The position numbers and the translations under genes are program-made. Shown one piece after another: positions 35,532 through 45,564 of a stretch of DNA of 49,971 nucleotides. The DNA comes from a virus, in the IMG/VR virus record IMGVR_UViG_3300027782_000125, positions 1-49,971 of that record, one strand, 5' to 3'. A model generated the notes under the pieces. That model saw only the letters and a list, made by a program, of their open reading frames with translations. It did no database searches and was not told the origin of the DNA. Within the stretch, counting starts at the first letter, position 1; every line of letters begins with the position of its first letter.

Positions 35532-38500
35532 ATGGCACAAAAAATAAACTTAAATGTTTCTCCATATTATGATGATTTTGATGCTGAAAAAAATTTTTAT
35601 AAGGTTCTTTTTAAACCTGGAACTCCAGTACAAGCACGTGAATTAACAACTCTCCAAACAATTTTACAAAATCAAATTCAATCTTTTGGAAGCAACATAT
35701 TTAAAGATGGGTCTGTAGTTGTTCCCGGAAATATAACTTATGATCCAGATTATTATGCAGTAAAAATAAATTTGTTTCATCTGGGATTGGATGTTGAATT
35801 TTATGTTGAAAATTTAATAGGAAAAAAAATAATTGGTCAAACATCAAAAATTTCTGCAATAGTTCAGAATGTAATAAAAAGAACAGATTCTTCATTATCA
35901 ACAACTACTCTCTATGTAAAATATCTTAGTTCAGATTCCAATTTCCAAACATCTAAGTTTATAGACGGAGAAACATTAATAACTCAAGATACATTTAGTT
36001 ATGGAAACACTACCATAACTTCAGGAAGTACTATTGCATCTTTAATTGAATCAAATTCAACATCTACTGCTTCCTCAGTTTCAATTGCACCAGGAATTTA
36101 CTTCATTAGAGGATTTTTTGTTAATGTATCTCAAGATACATTAATTTTGGATCAATATACCAATACCCCATCTTACAGAATTGGTTTAGAAGTTATTGAA
36201 GATCTCACAACTTCTTATGAAGATTCTTCTTTATATGATAATGCAAAAGGTTTTACCAATTATGCTGCTCCAGGTTCCGATAGACTGAAAATAAGTACAA
36301 AATTATCTAAAAAATCTTTAACAGATTTTAATGATCAAAATTTTATTGAAATTTTAAGAATTACTGACGGACAAGTTAAAAAAATAAAAGATACGAGCGA
36401 CTATTCTTTAATAAAAGATTATCTAGCAAAAAGAACGTATGAGGAATCTGGAAATTATTCTTTAGCACCATTTGAAATTGACGTTGTAGATTCATTAAAT
36501 AATTTATCGGATTCTAATGGATTATTTTTGGCAAGTGAAAAAACTGAACAATTAAACACGCCGTCAGAAGATTTGTTATCTATAAAGGTTTCTTCGGGAA
36601 AGGCGTATGTTGGTGGATTTGATATTGAAAAATCCGGAGCAACTGTTTTAGACGTTATAAAAACTAGAGAAGTTGAAACTGTAGCATCAACATCTATCCC
36701 ATTCGAAATGGGAAATTTAATTGTAGTTAATAATGTTTCCGGAGCTCCAGTCATTGGAATTAATAATGATTATACTGTAGAGTTATATAATCAAAGAAAA
36801 ATTGGAAATTCTAGTGCTTCCGGAACAAAAATTGGAGAAGCAAGAGTATATTCCTTTTCAGTAAGTGATGCTCCATATGAAAATAAAAAAACTAATTGGA
36901 ATTTATACTTATATGATGTACAAACATATACAGTATTAACTCTTAATTCAAACATATCTTCCCAAGATTGTCCACCAACATCATACATAAAAGGATCTAG
37001 TAGTGGTGCTTCTGGATATGTTGTTGGATCTCCAAGTGGGGGTGATATTACTTTGTCCCAAACTTCCGGATCTTTTATTTCGGGAGAGCAAATTATAGTC
37101 AATGGTGATAATTCAATATCAAGATCTATAAAATCTTTAAGAGCATATGCTGTAGATGATATAAAATCATTATATCAAGATTCATCTTCAATGGGACTAC
37201 CGAGTGATTTTTCTGCAGATACATTTTTAGAGAAAAAAACACCATCAAATTTTAGAGTAAGTGATAGAATTATCATTACTGCCAGAAGTGGTGGAATAAG
37301 TACTGTTACTTCGCCAGGAAATAATTTTATTGGAATCAAGAGCGATACTATTATTAGATATCAAGTAGCAGGATTATCAACTGAAACATATAATAGAATT
37401 AGTTCCGTTTCTGCTGACGGTCTATCTATGATATGTGTTGGAGTTGGAACAACAGTTGCTGGAGTTTGTATTAGTGACCTTCCAACTTCAGAAACTACTA
37501 CGTCCTTTACTTTGGGAATTCCATCAATTAAAAATACCCAAAAATCCTCATTATATTCAAATCTATCCAATACAAATATTTCGGAAGTTAATTTATCAAA
37601 TTCACAATTAACATTTAAAAAACAAATAACTGGCAAATCTACATCATCATCAGGAACACTTTCACTCACAACATCAGATGTTGGAGTTGCTAATTGTTCA
37701 TTTGAACCATTCAATACTCAAAGGTATTCAATTTTTTATTCGGATGGAACTATTGAACCTTTGTCATATGATAAAGTTTTAGTAGAAAATAATGGTCAAA
37801 ATATATCATTTAGTGGTATATCAGCATCAAAATCGGCAACAATAGATGTAACAGTTACCAAAAATATTATTAAAAATAAGAAAAAATTATCTACAAGAAG
37901 TCAAAAAATCCAAATATCTAAAACTGCTGAAACTAGAAATAAAAATGTTAGCGGTTTATCAACAAATCAATACTATGGTCTTAGAGTTGAAGATGAAGAA
38001 ATATCTCTTAGTGTTCCAGACGTATATAAAGTTATAGCAATATACGAATCTTTGGATTCATCATCACCAATTTTGGATAAACTTACATTTTCTTCAGGAT
38101 TAAATTTAGATACAAATTCAATCTTGGGAGAAAAAATAATTGGATCCACTAGTGGAGCAGTTGGGCAAATTGTTACTAGGAGTTCCTCAACACAAATTGA
38201 GTTTGTGTATTTGAACAAAAATAAATTTCAATCTGGAGAAACTGTAAAATTTGACGAATCTAAAATTTCTTCTTCTTTAGTCTCCATAGATGTTGGTTCA
38301 TATATTGACAGAACAGAAAATTACGATTTGGATAAGGGACAAAAGGATCAATACTATGATTATTCCAGAATAATTAGGAAAAATGGAAGAATCCCATCCA
38401 AAAATCTTCTAGTAATTTATGATTGCTATATTGTTCCATCTAATGATATTGGTGATTTATATACTGCAAATAGTTATGATTCTGAAAGATTTAAATTTGA

Positions 38501-41500
38501 CATTCCACTACTAAAAAATCACTTAAGAGCATCTGATACTTTTGATCTCAGACCAAGAGTATCACAATTTACTTCAATTTCAAAATCACCTTTTGCATTT
38601 TCTAGTAGGAACTTTTCGGAATCTGGTGTTAATCCACCATTAGTTGTAGCACCAAATGAAAGTTCTTCTGTTGGTTATTCGTATTATGTACCCAGAATTG
38701 ATAAACTTATTCTAGATAAATCTGGAGATTTTAAACTAATTAAAGGGATAGCAACATCAAATCCTAAGGAACCAGAATCTTCACAAGATTCTATGGATAT
38801 TGCCACAATTAAAATACCAGCATATGTTTATAATGTAGATGATATTTCAATTTCATTGATTGAAAATAAACGATATACTATGAAAGATATTGGGAAATTG
38901 GATGATAGAATTAAAAATTTAGAGAATTTAACATCACTAAGTTTAATAGAATTGGATACAAAATCTTTACAAATTACTGATGCAGATGGTTTATTAAAAT
39001 TTAAATCTGGATTTTTTGCAGATAATTTTAGAGATAATAAATTTATAGATATTGCCAATCAAGATTCTAATAGTACTGTGAATACATCATTAGAAGAATT
39101 GACTTCAGATATTTCCATATATTCACTAAAATCTAAAATTTATCCTAATGAAACAGTTAATTCTGAATCGGAAGATTTTTCGGCAAATATAAGTTTATTG
39201 GATCCAAATATTAAAAAAACTGGAGACTTATTAACACTCAATTATTCTGAAGTGGAGTGGGGAGATGTATCTCAGTTATTTGCAACTAAAAAAGAATCTA
39301 TAAATTTATCCGGTCTTACTGATTATAATGGATATGTAAAATTAAGACCATCTTCAGATGCATGGGTAAGAACTATTAATACGGATGGAAAAGTAATTAT
39401 TAAATCTCAAAGTGAATGGAAAGATTCATTTATTTCAAATTTAATTTCTAGCAGCAAATTTAACAATAAAATAAGATCGAGAAATGTAGAATTTACTGTA
39501 GGTAATCTTTACCCAAACACTCAGTATTACTCTTCATTGGACAGTAGAAATGATGTTGATATAATTCCTAAACTTTTGCAAGTTTCGATGATAACTGGAG
39601 TTTTCCAGTCAGATGAAATTGTCGAAGGTTATGTTGGATCGGAAAAACTGGCATGTTTCCGTCTTTCAAATACCAATCACAAATTTGGTCGGTATAATTT
39701 ACCAGATGAAATATATTCAGAAAATCCATATTCACCATCCAATATATTAAATTCATATTCACAATCTTCTTCAATTTTAAATATAGATACTTATTCTTTA
39801 TCAGATAATTCTGATGGAAGATTTTATGGGTATGTGCCATTTGGAATGATTTTGGTTGGAAAAACTAGTAAAGCTCAGGCAACAGTATCAAATCAATCTT
39901 TAATTTCCGACAGTGTTGGAGATTTAATTGGATGCTTCTTTATTAGAGATCCATTATCAAATCCAACTCCACAAACAACATTTAATGTTGGAACCAAAAT
40001 ATTTAGAATATCACAAACATCAGCATTTAATTCAACATCAACAGTAAATTACTGCGAAACAAATTTTTACACTAATGGATCTCCACAATCTTATACCAAT
40101 AATTTTATTATTAGGAGACCAGTTTTATCAAAATCTTTTAAAAATATAACAAAAGATCCGCTTACTCAAACATTTAGAACTGATAATTCTGGAGGATTTT
40201 TAACATCGTTAGATTTATTTTTTGCTGAAAAAGATAACTCTGAGAAATTAACTATTGAAATTAAAGAAGTGGATCTTGGAGGTTCTCCTACCAATAATGT
40301 TGTTCAAGATTTTTCCAGGGTTCAAATTTCTCCAAGTAAAATTATAATTTCTGCAGATGGAGAAACTCCAACAAATATTAAATTGCCGTCACCACTTTAT
40401 TTGGAACCAAATAAACAATATGCAATTTCGTTAAATTCACCATCTTCCCAAAATTATAAAGTCTGGATTGCCGAATCAAATAAACCTACTGTTGCAACAC
40501 AAAATTATCCCGATACCTTGCAAGTAACATATTCAAATCAATATGTTGGTGGAAATCTTTATAAACCACAAAATGGGACAACACCAATTTCAAGTCCATT
40601 TGAAGACTTAAAATTTAGGTTATATAAAGCAAAATTCTCAAGTAAATCTGGAACTGCATATTTTATGAATCCAGATCTTTCTGGAAGTGGGGATGATTAT
40701 GACTTTAATATTCAAAAATTAACAAACAACCCAATAACAATGTACCCAAGAAAATTAATTGTGGGTATTTTGACAAGCACAAATTTGAGCAATATTTTAA
40801 CTGTTGGCACAAAAGTTGCTGAGGGGGCAAAGTATGGGTATATTGAAAAAGTTGGAGGTAACATATCAGGAATTTCAACTTCAAATGTTGGATCTGGATA
40901 TTCTTCCGGAGCATATACTTCCGTACCATTATATACTATAACTGGATATGGGAGCAGTGCTACCGCAAACATCACTTTTGCTTCTAACGGAACAGTTTCT
41001 GTAGTTTCAATAGCAAATACTGGAAATGGGTATGCGGTCGGTGATTTATTGGGAATTACGACAAGTTCAGTTTCTAAGGGTAGAGGAGCAACTATATCAG
41101 TTTCTTCTATAAGCACCATAGATACTTTACGATTAACAAACGTTAAGGGTCAGTCATTTACTACAAATAATTCTATATCATATTATGATGGGAATACTTT
41201 GGTTTCTTTATCTGGGACAACAGTAAAAAGTACTTCTCTTGCAAATGATTTGTATAGGGGAGATGTTATTAGAGTAAATCAATACAATCATGGAATGCAT
41301 TCTTTAAGTAATAGGGTTATAATAAGTGGAGTATTTCCAGATACTGTACCAGAAAAACTAACAGTTGCAATAGTACCATCATCTCTAACAATAGGTGTAG
41401 CAAATACTGCAACATTCACGACATTTGAAGGAAGCGTTGGAGTTAATACTGGATATATTTTGATTAACAATGAAATTATATCATATGATAGCGTTGGTTC

Positions 41501-42578
41501 TGGAGTTTTAAACATATCCACAAACGGTCGAGGAATTAATGGATCTACCACAAGAAATCATTCAATCAATGATTTAGTTTATAAGTATGAATTAAATGGT
41601 ATGTCATTGGTAAGAATCAATACTACGCACGAAATTCCAGATGATTCTTCACTATTAACGTCTTTAGGTGATATTGATAATTATTATTTAAAATTATTTG
41701 GTGGATCAAATACCATAAACTTTACTGAAGAAAAAACATCAGGATCTTCAAATTGTAAAGCAACTCAAAACTTCCAATATAATTCAATAATACCCCAATT
41801 CAATACACTATCTCCTCAGAATACATCAATAAATGCATCTTTAAGATCAATTACAGGAACAAGTGCTGGTGGATCTGAAATTTCATTCTTGGATAATGGA
41901 TATGAATCAGTTTCATTAAATAACAATAACGAATTAAATTCTCCAAGAATGATCTGCTCAAAAATCAATGAGACTACCAATCTTACATTCATGCCAAGAT
42001 CAAAATCTTTGATTTTAAATATCAGTATGGATACAACAGATGAAAATGTTTCTCCAGTAATTGATATAACAGAGTCTGGAACATTTATTTTGAGTAGAAA
42101 TAGAATTAATAATCCAATATCTAATTATGTATCAGATTCTAGATCTAATAACCTGATAGGAGATCCACATTCTTCGGTTTATGTTTCAAATAGAATTGAT
42201 TTATTGCAACCAGCAACTTCACTAAAAGTTATAACAAATGCATGTAGAAATTCTTCTAGTGATTTTAGGGTTTTGTATAGATTATTTAAATCGGATTCTA
42301 GTGAAATTGAACAATCATATCAATTATTCCCAGGATATAATAATCTCAAAGATCTAAATGGTGATGGTGTTGGTGATATTATTATTGACCAATCTTTAAA
42401 TGATGGATCTTCTGATATTTTTGTTTCATCTGATGAAAATAATAATTTTTCAGAATATCAATTTAGTGCTGATAATTTGGAAGAATTTAATGGATTTGCA
42501 ATTAAAATCGTTATGAGTGGTACGAATGAAGCATATCCACTAAGATTCAGAGATATTAGAGTAGTTGCACTGGCATAA
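35532..42578 (+). CDS. Large DUF4815-type baseplate/tail structural protein (2348 aa)
   Basis: Residues 1-60 (INLNVSPYYDDFDAEKNFYK, VLFKPGTPVQARELTTLQTI) are the DUF4815 start found in large cyanophage virion proteins. It takes the place of T4 gp9 and gp10, so a wedge-periphery or fibre-attachment role is likely. The C-terminal third carries 'VGSGYSSGAYTSVPL' and 'NTGNGYAVGDLLGI' units (around residues 1785-1840) and an 'ILINNEIISY ... GRGINGSTTRNH' unit (around 1975-2015), both related to repeats in the gp7-position protein. The end (CRNSSSDFRVLYRLF ... FAIKIVMSGTNEAYPLRFRDIRVVAL) is a beta-rich module I also recall from cyanophage baseplate proteins. Confidence 0.8.
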   Translation: MAQKINLNVSPYYDDFDAEKNFYKVLFKPGTPVQARELTTLQTILQNQIQSFGSNIFKDGSVVVPGNITYDPDYYAVKINLFHLGLDVEFYVENLIGKKIIGQTSKISAIVQNVIKRTDSSLSTTTLYVKYLSSDSNFQTSKFIDGETLITQDTFSYGNTTITSGSTIASLIESNSTSTASSVSIAPGIYFIRGFFVNVSQDTLILDQYTNTPSYRIGLEVIEDLTTSYEDSSLYDNAKGFTNYAAPGSDRLKISTKLSKKSLTDFNDQNFIEILRITDGQVKKIKDTSDYSLIKDYLAKRTYEESGNYSLAPFEIDVVDSLNNLSDSNGLFLASEKTEQLNTPSEDLLSIKVSSGKAYVGGFDIEKSGATVLDVIKTREVETVASTSIPFEMGNLIVVNNVSGAPVIGINNDYTVELYNQRKIGNSSASGTKIGEARVYSFSVSDAPYENKKTNWNLYLYDVQTYTVLTLNSNISSQDCPPTSYIKGSSSGASGYVVGSPSGGDITLSQTSGSFISGEQIIVNGDNSISRSIKSLRAYAVDDIKSLYQDSSSMGLPSDFSADTFLEKKTPSNFRVSDRIIITARSGGISTVTSPGNNFIGIKSDTIIRYQVAGLSTETYNRISSVSADGLSMICVGVGTTVAGVCISDLPTSETTTSFTLGIPSIKNTQKSSLYSNLSNTNISEVNLSNSQLTFKKQITGKSTSSSGTLSLTTSDVGVANCSFEPFNTQRYSIFYSDGTIEPLSYDKVLVENNGQNISFSGISASKSATIDVTVTKNIIKNKKKLSTRSQKIQISKTAETRNKNVSGLSTNQYYGLRVEDEEISLSVPDVYKVIAIYESLDSSSPILDKLTFSSGLNLDTNSILGEKIIGSTSGAVGQIVTRSSSTQIEFVYLNKNKFQSGETVKFDESKISSSLVSIDVGSYIDRTENYDLDKGQKDQYYDYSRIIRKNGRIPSKNLLVIYDCYIVPSNDIGDLYTANSYDSERFKFDIPLLKNHLRASDTFDLRPRVSQFTSISKSPFAFSSRNFSESGVNPPLVVAPNESSSVGYSYYVPRIDKLILDKSGDFKLIKGIATSNPKEPESSQDSMDIATIKIPAYVYNVDDISISLIENKRYTMKDIGKLDDRIKNLENLTSLSLIELDTKSLQITDADGLLKFKSGFFADNFRDNKFIDIANQDSNSTVNTSLEELTSDISIYSLKSKIYPNETVNSESEDFSANISLLDPNIKKTGDLLTLNYSEVEWGDVSQLFATKKESINLSGLTDYNGYVKLRPSSDAWVRTINTDGKVIIKSQSEWKDSFISNLISSSKFNNKIRSRNVEFTVGNLYPNTQYYSSLDSRNDVDIIPKLLQVSMITGVFQSDEIVEGYVGSEKLACFRLSNTNHKFGRYNLPDEIYSENPYSPSNILNSYSQSSSILNIDTYSLSDNSDGRFYGYVPFGMILVGKTSKAQATVSNQSLISDSVGDLIGCFFIRDPLSNPTPQTTFNVGTKIFRISQTSAFNSTSTVNYCETNFYTNGSPQSYTNNFIIRRPVLSKSFKNITKDPLTQTFRTDNSGGFLTSLDLFFAEKDNSEKLTIEIKEVDLGGSPTNNVVQDFSRVQISPSKIIISADGETPTNIKLPSPLYLEPNKQYAISLNSPSSQNYKVWIAESNKPTVATQNYPDTLQVTYSNQYVGGNLYKPQNGTTPISSPFEDLKFRLYKAKFSSKSGTAYFMNPDLSGSGDDYDFNIQKLTNNPITMYPRKLIVGILTSTNLSNILTVGTKVAEGAKYGYIEKVGGNISGISTSNVGSGYSSGAYTSVPLYTITGYGSSATANITFASNGTVSVVSIANTGNGYAVGDLLGITTSSVSKGRGATISVSSISTIDTLRLTNVKGQSFTTNNSISYYDGNTLVSLSGTTVKSTSLANDLYRGDVIRVNQYNHGMHSLSNRVIISGVFPDTVPEKLTVAIVPSSLTIGVANTATFTTFEGSVGVNTGYILINNEIISYDSVGSGVLNISTNGRGINGSTTRNHSINDLVYKYELNGMSLVRINTTHEIPDDSSLLTSLGDIDNYYLKLFGGSNTINFTEEKTSGSSNCKATQNFQYNSIIPQFNTLSPQNTSINASLRSITGTSAGGSEISFLDNGYESVSLNNNNELNSPRMICSKINETTNLTFMPRSKSLILNISMDTTDENVSPVIDITESGTFILSRNRINNPISNYVSDSRSNNLIGDPHSSVYVSNRIDLLQPATSLKVITNACRNSSSDFRVLYRLFKSDSSEIEQSYQLFPGYNNLKDLNGDGVGDIIIDQSLNDGSSDIFVSSDENNNFSEYQFSADNLEEFNGFAIKIVMSGTNEAYPLRFRDIRVVALA

Positions 42579-42583
42579 GAATA

Positions 42584-42781
42584 ATGATACCAATTAATGA
42601 CCATAAAAATTTATTTCGGGATGAAAATTCTGGAGCAATTGTAAATGGTGATACATATGAATATTTACAATATGTTAAAATTAAAAATCAAAAGAAAAAA
42701 CAAAAAAATGAAATAGATGATATTAAAAAAGAATTGGATGAAATTAAATCTTTATTAAAGGAGTTATTAAATGGAACCTGA
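42584..42781 (+). CDS. Small coiled-coil protein (65 aa)
   Basis: Reads MIPINDHKNLFRDENSGAIV then NGDTYEYLQYVKIKN and a C-terminal coiled coil (IDDIKKELDEIKSLLKELL). Conserved in size and position in cyanomyoviruses as I remember them, between the large baseplate protein and the neck genes. Possibly a small assembly factor. Overlaps the next gene by 11 bp. Confidence 0.75.
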   Translation: MIPINDHKNLFRDENSGAIVNGDTYEYLQYVKIKNQKKKQKNEIDDIKKELDEIKSLLKELLNGT

Positions 42782-42941
42782 AGATATTCAACTAGATTCT
42801 ATGGATAAATTATTTGAATATGAAAAACATTGCAGAATTATTGATAATTTAAATAATGTTGAATTGAAAAAATTTTCAAAATTGTATTGTAAATTGTATT
42901 TAAAACAGCAAGAGACTATTGTCAATCTTGGCAAAGTGTAA
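42771..42941 (+). CDS. Hypothetical protein (56 aa)
   Basis: Preceded by a strong Shine-Dalgarno (AAAGGAG, 42758-42764) inside the upstream gene. Reads MEPEDIQLDSMDKLFEYEKH and LKKFSKLYCKLYLKQQ, ending at TAA 42939-42941. Helical. Function unknown. The stop precedes a late promoter by 1 bp. Confidence 0.7.
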   Translation: MEPEDIQLDSMDKLFEYEKHCRIIDNLNNVELKKFSKLYCKLYLKQQETIVNLGKV

Positions 42942-42942
42942 A

Positions 42943-42950
42943 TATAAATA
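42943..42950 (+). promoter_or_regulatory. Late promoter TATAAATA (neck operon)
   Basis: Exact late consensus, 25 bp before the start at 42975. It probably drives 42975 to gp16, genes separated by 6 bp at most or overlapping. Confidence 0.75.
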
Positions 42951-42974
42951 TACTGTAGAATATGTTCTCTAATA

Positions 42975-43319
42975 ATGGCGTCCGTATATGTAAATAATGT
43001 TGTTATTAACTGTGGAGCAACTTTTACACAAGAATATTTTCTTGAGAATAGTTCTACTAATTCTGCTTTAATCTTATCAAATTCGACAGTAAATTCTCAA
43101 ATGAGAAAATGGGCAGGAAGCGTTGGAGTGACAACATTTACAACTACGATAGTAAATCCATCTGCCGGACAAATTAGAATTGGATTGGGATCAAGTGCAA
43201 CTTCAAATTTAAAACCTGGAAGATATATTTACGATATATTGATCACTGATAATGGTACAAATGTTGTAAGTAGAGTTGTTGAAGGTATGGTGTTAGTTAG
43301 AGAAGGAGTTACACGATAA
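42975..43319 (+). CDS. Small beta-sandwich structural protein (114 aa)
   Basis: Sequence ASVYVNNVVINCGATFTQEY ... GRYIYDILITDNGTNV, alternating strands of an Ig-like fold as in small phage tail or fibre-attachment modules. Conserved upstream of gp13 in cyanomyoviruses as I remember them. Precise location in the virion unknown. Its stop overlaps gp13 (TAATG). Confidence 0.72.
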   Translation: MASVYVNNVVINCGATFTQEYFLENSSTNSALILSNSTVNSQMRKWAGSVGVTTFTTTIVNPSAGQIRIGLGSSATSNLKPGRYIYDILITDNGTNVVSRVVEGMVLVREGVTR

Positions 43320-44164
43320 TGTCCAAACCAGCAAGCAAACAGCAATTGGTAGATTACTGCCTTAGAAGACTGGGAGCTCCAGTTTTAGAAATTAATGTCG
43401 ACGAAGATCAAATAGATGACCTTGTTGATGATGCATTACAATATTTTCATGAGAGACATTTTGATGGTGTTGAAAGAATGTTTCTCAAATATCAAATTAC
43501 GCAAGAAGATATTGATAGGGGAAGTGCAAGTGCAAAAAGTCCTAGAGGATCTGGGATAACTACAACAACAGGATCATCAACAATTAATGGAGTTTCTAAA
43601 ACATTTAATTTTTACGAATCTTCTAATTATATACAAATTCCAGATTCTGTGATTGGAGTTGAAAAGATTTTTAAATTTAATTCTAGTACTATTTCCTCTG
43701 GAATGTTTAGTATTAAATATCAATTATTTTTAAATGATTTATATTATTTTAATTCCATTCAATTATTGCAATATTCTATGGTTAAATCATATCTTGAGGA
43801 TATTGATTTTCTTTTAACAACAGATAAGCAAATAAGATTCAATAAAAGGCAGAATAGATTGTATTTGGACTTTAATTGGGAGGGAAATAATCCAGGAGAT
43901 TTCCTTGTCATAGATTGTTATAGAATTTTGGATCCAAATGATTTTACTAAAGTATGGAATGATAGTTTTTTAAAGAAATATCTAACTAGTCTGATTAAAA
44001 AACAATGGGGTCAAAATCTTATTAAGTTTAGGGGAGTTAAACTTCCTGGTGGAATTGAACTTAATGGAAGAGAAATTTATGAGGATGCCGAAAGAGAATT
44101 GTCAGAAATTAGAGACAGAATGACTACAGATTATGAATTACCACCTTACGATTTTATTGGATAA
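43319..44164 (+). CDS. gp13: Neck protein gp13
   Basis: 281 residues (T4: 309). N-terminus SKQQLVDYCLRRLGAPVLEI, then VDEDQIDDLVDDALQYFHER and FLKYQITQEDID, the usual gp13 start in cyanophages. gp13 and gp14 form the neck that seals the packaged head and accepts the tail. Overlaps both neighbours by 1 bp. Confidence 0.9.
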   Translation: MSKPASKQQLVDYCLRRLGAPVLEINVDEDQIDDLVDDALQYFHERHFDGVERMFLKYQITQEDIDRGSASAKSPRGSGITTTTGSSTINGVSKTFNFYESSNYIQIPDSVIGVEKIFKFNSSTISSGMFSIKYQLFLNDLYYFNSIQLLQYSMVKSYLEDIDFLLTTDKQIRFNKRQNRLYLDFNWEGNNPGDFLVIDCYRILDPNDFTKVWNDSFLKKYLTSLIKKQWGQNLIKFRGVKLPGGIELNGREIYEDAERELSEIRDRMTTDYELPPYDFIG

Positions 44165-45564
44165 TGGCACTCAATCCTTTCTTTTTACAGGGATCTCCTG
44201 GAGAACAACGTCTTGTACAAGACTTAATTAATGAGCAACTTAAAATATATGGGGTTGAAGTTTCATATATTCCAAGAAAATTTGTAAGAAAAAATACAAT
44301 TTTGAGAGAAGTTACTTCTTCTAAATTTGATGATAATTTTTCAATAGAAGCATATGTAGCAAACTATGATGGATATAGTGGATCTGGAGATATTTTAACC
44401 AAATTTGGAATGAGTCTAAGGGATGAGGTTACTTTAATTATATCTAGAGAAAGATTTGAAGATTTTATATCCCCATTTTTGGAGGGTATGGATGATGATG
44501 AAATAATTTTATCAACCCGCCCAAGAGAGGGTGACATAGTTTATTTTCCTTTGGGTAAAAGATTATTTGAAGTTAAATTTGTAGAGCACGAGCAACCTTT
44601 TTACCAATTAGGTAAAACTTATGTTTATGAGTTGAAGTGTGAATTATTTGAATATGAGGACGAAGTTGGTGGAGACAATGATTCAAATACTACTATTGAA
44701 GAAATAGATTCAGTATTGCAAACTCAAGGTTATATGACATCTTTAAAATTATTTGCAACTGGACAACGAGCAACTGCTTCAGCAGGAATTTCAAGTGGAT
44801 ATGTTAGAAAAGTTATTTTGTCCAATGATGGATATGATTATGTTGGAATTCCAACCGTTTCATTTACTCCAGCACCTACGGGTGGTATAACAGCATCTGC
44901 AGTTGCAATAACTACGTGTAAAGGTGGAGTTTGTTCTATCAAAGAGATATTATTAGTTAATCCAGGATCTGGATATACAGCAACTCCAACTGTGACAATA
45001 TATGCCAATGGAAGTGGTTCTGGGGCAGATGCTACCTGCGATTTAGTCAAAGGTTCGTATGGTGTTGGTATAGTCGGAATACAAACGTATGGTCAGGGGT
45101 ACGCAACAGCGCCAGTCATAACGTTTAGTCCTCCTCCAGTAGGAACTGGCGTAACTGCACGGGGAAGGGTTGTTGTAGGGGCAGCAGGAAGCATTACACA
45201 GGTTCTTATTTTAGATGCTGGAATAGGATATACTTCATCCCCATCTATAACTATAGATCTTCCACCTCTCATAACTGGTATTGGTACTTATACATTCAAT
45301 GAGATTGTTACTGGATCCATTTCTGGTACAAAATCTAGAGTTAAATCTTGGGATAAAGATACTAATATTCTTCAAGTCGGAGTAATTGATGGTGCATTTA
45401 TTCCAGGAGAAATTATAGTTGGATCCGGATCTTCGGCAACATATACCTTACAACTCACATCTCAAAGTGAATTTGCAGATAAATATGAACAAAACGATGA
45501 AATCGAAGAGGCAGCAGATCTAATTTTAGATTTCTCAGAATCAAATCCATTTGGTAACTACTAA
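44164..45564 (+). CDS. gp14: Neck protein gp14 with a repeat insertion (466 aa)
   Basis: The N-terminal half (LNPFFLQGSPGEQRLVQDLI, QLKIYGVEVSYIPRKFV, GMSLRDEVTLIISRERFEDF) is typical gp14. T4 gp14 has 256 residues. The excess is mainly residues 209-370, four repeats of about 35-45 residues (SNDGYDYVGIPTVSF, NPGSGYTATPTVTIY, TYGQGYATAPVITF, DAGIGYTSSPSITI). The extreme C-terminus (FADKYEQNDEIEEAADLILDF) returns to the normal gp14 end. The repeats probably protrude as decorations of the neck. This unit also occurs in three baseplate proteins of the window. Confidence 0.88.
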   Translation: MALNPFFLQGSPGEQRLVQDLINEQLKIYGVEVSYIPRKFVRKNTILREVTSSKFDDNFSIEAYVANYDGYSGSGDILTKFGMSLRDEVTLIISRERFEDFISPFLEGMDDDEIILSTRPREGDIVYFPLGKRLFEVKFVEHEQPFYQLGKTYVYELKCELFEYEDEVGGDNDSNTTIEEIDSVLQTQGYMTSLKLFATGQRATASAGISSGYVRKVILSNDGYDYVGIPTVSFTPAPTGGITASAVAITTCKGGVCSIKEILLVNPGSGYTATPTVTIYANGSGSGADATCDLVKGSYGVGIVGIQTYGQGYATAPVITFSPPPVGTGVTARGRVVVGAAGSITQVLILDAGIGYTSSPSITIDLPPLITGIGTYTFNEIVTGSISGTKSRVKSWDKDTNILQVGVIDGAFIPGEIIVGSGSSATYTLQLTSQSEFADKYEQNDEIEEAADLILDFSESNPFGNY

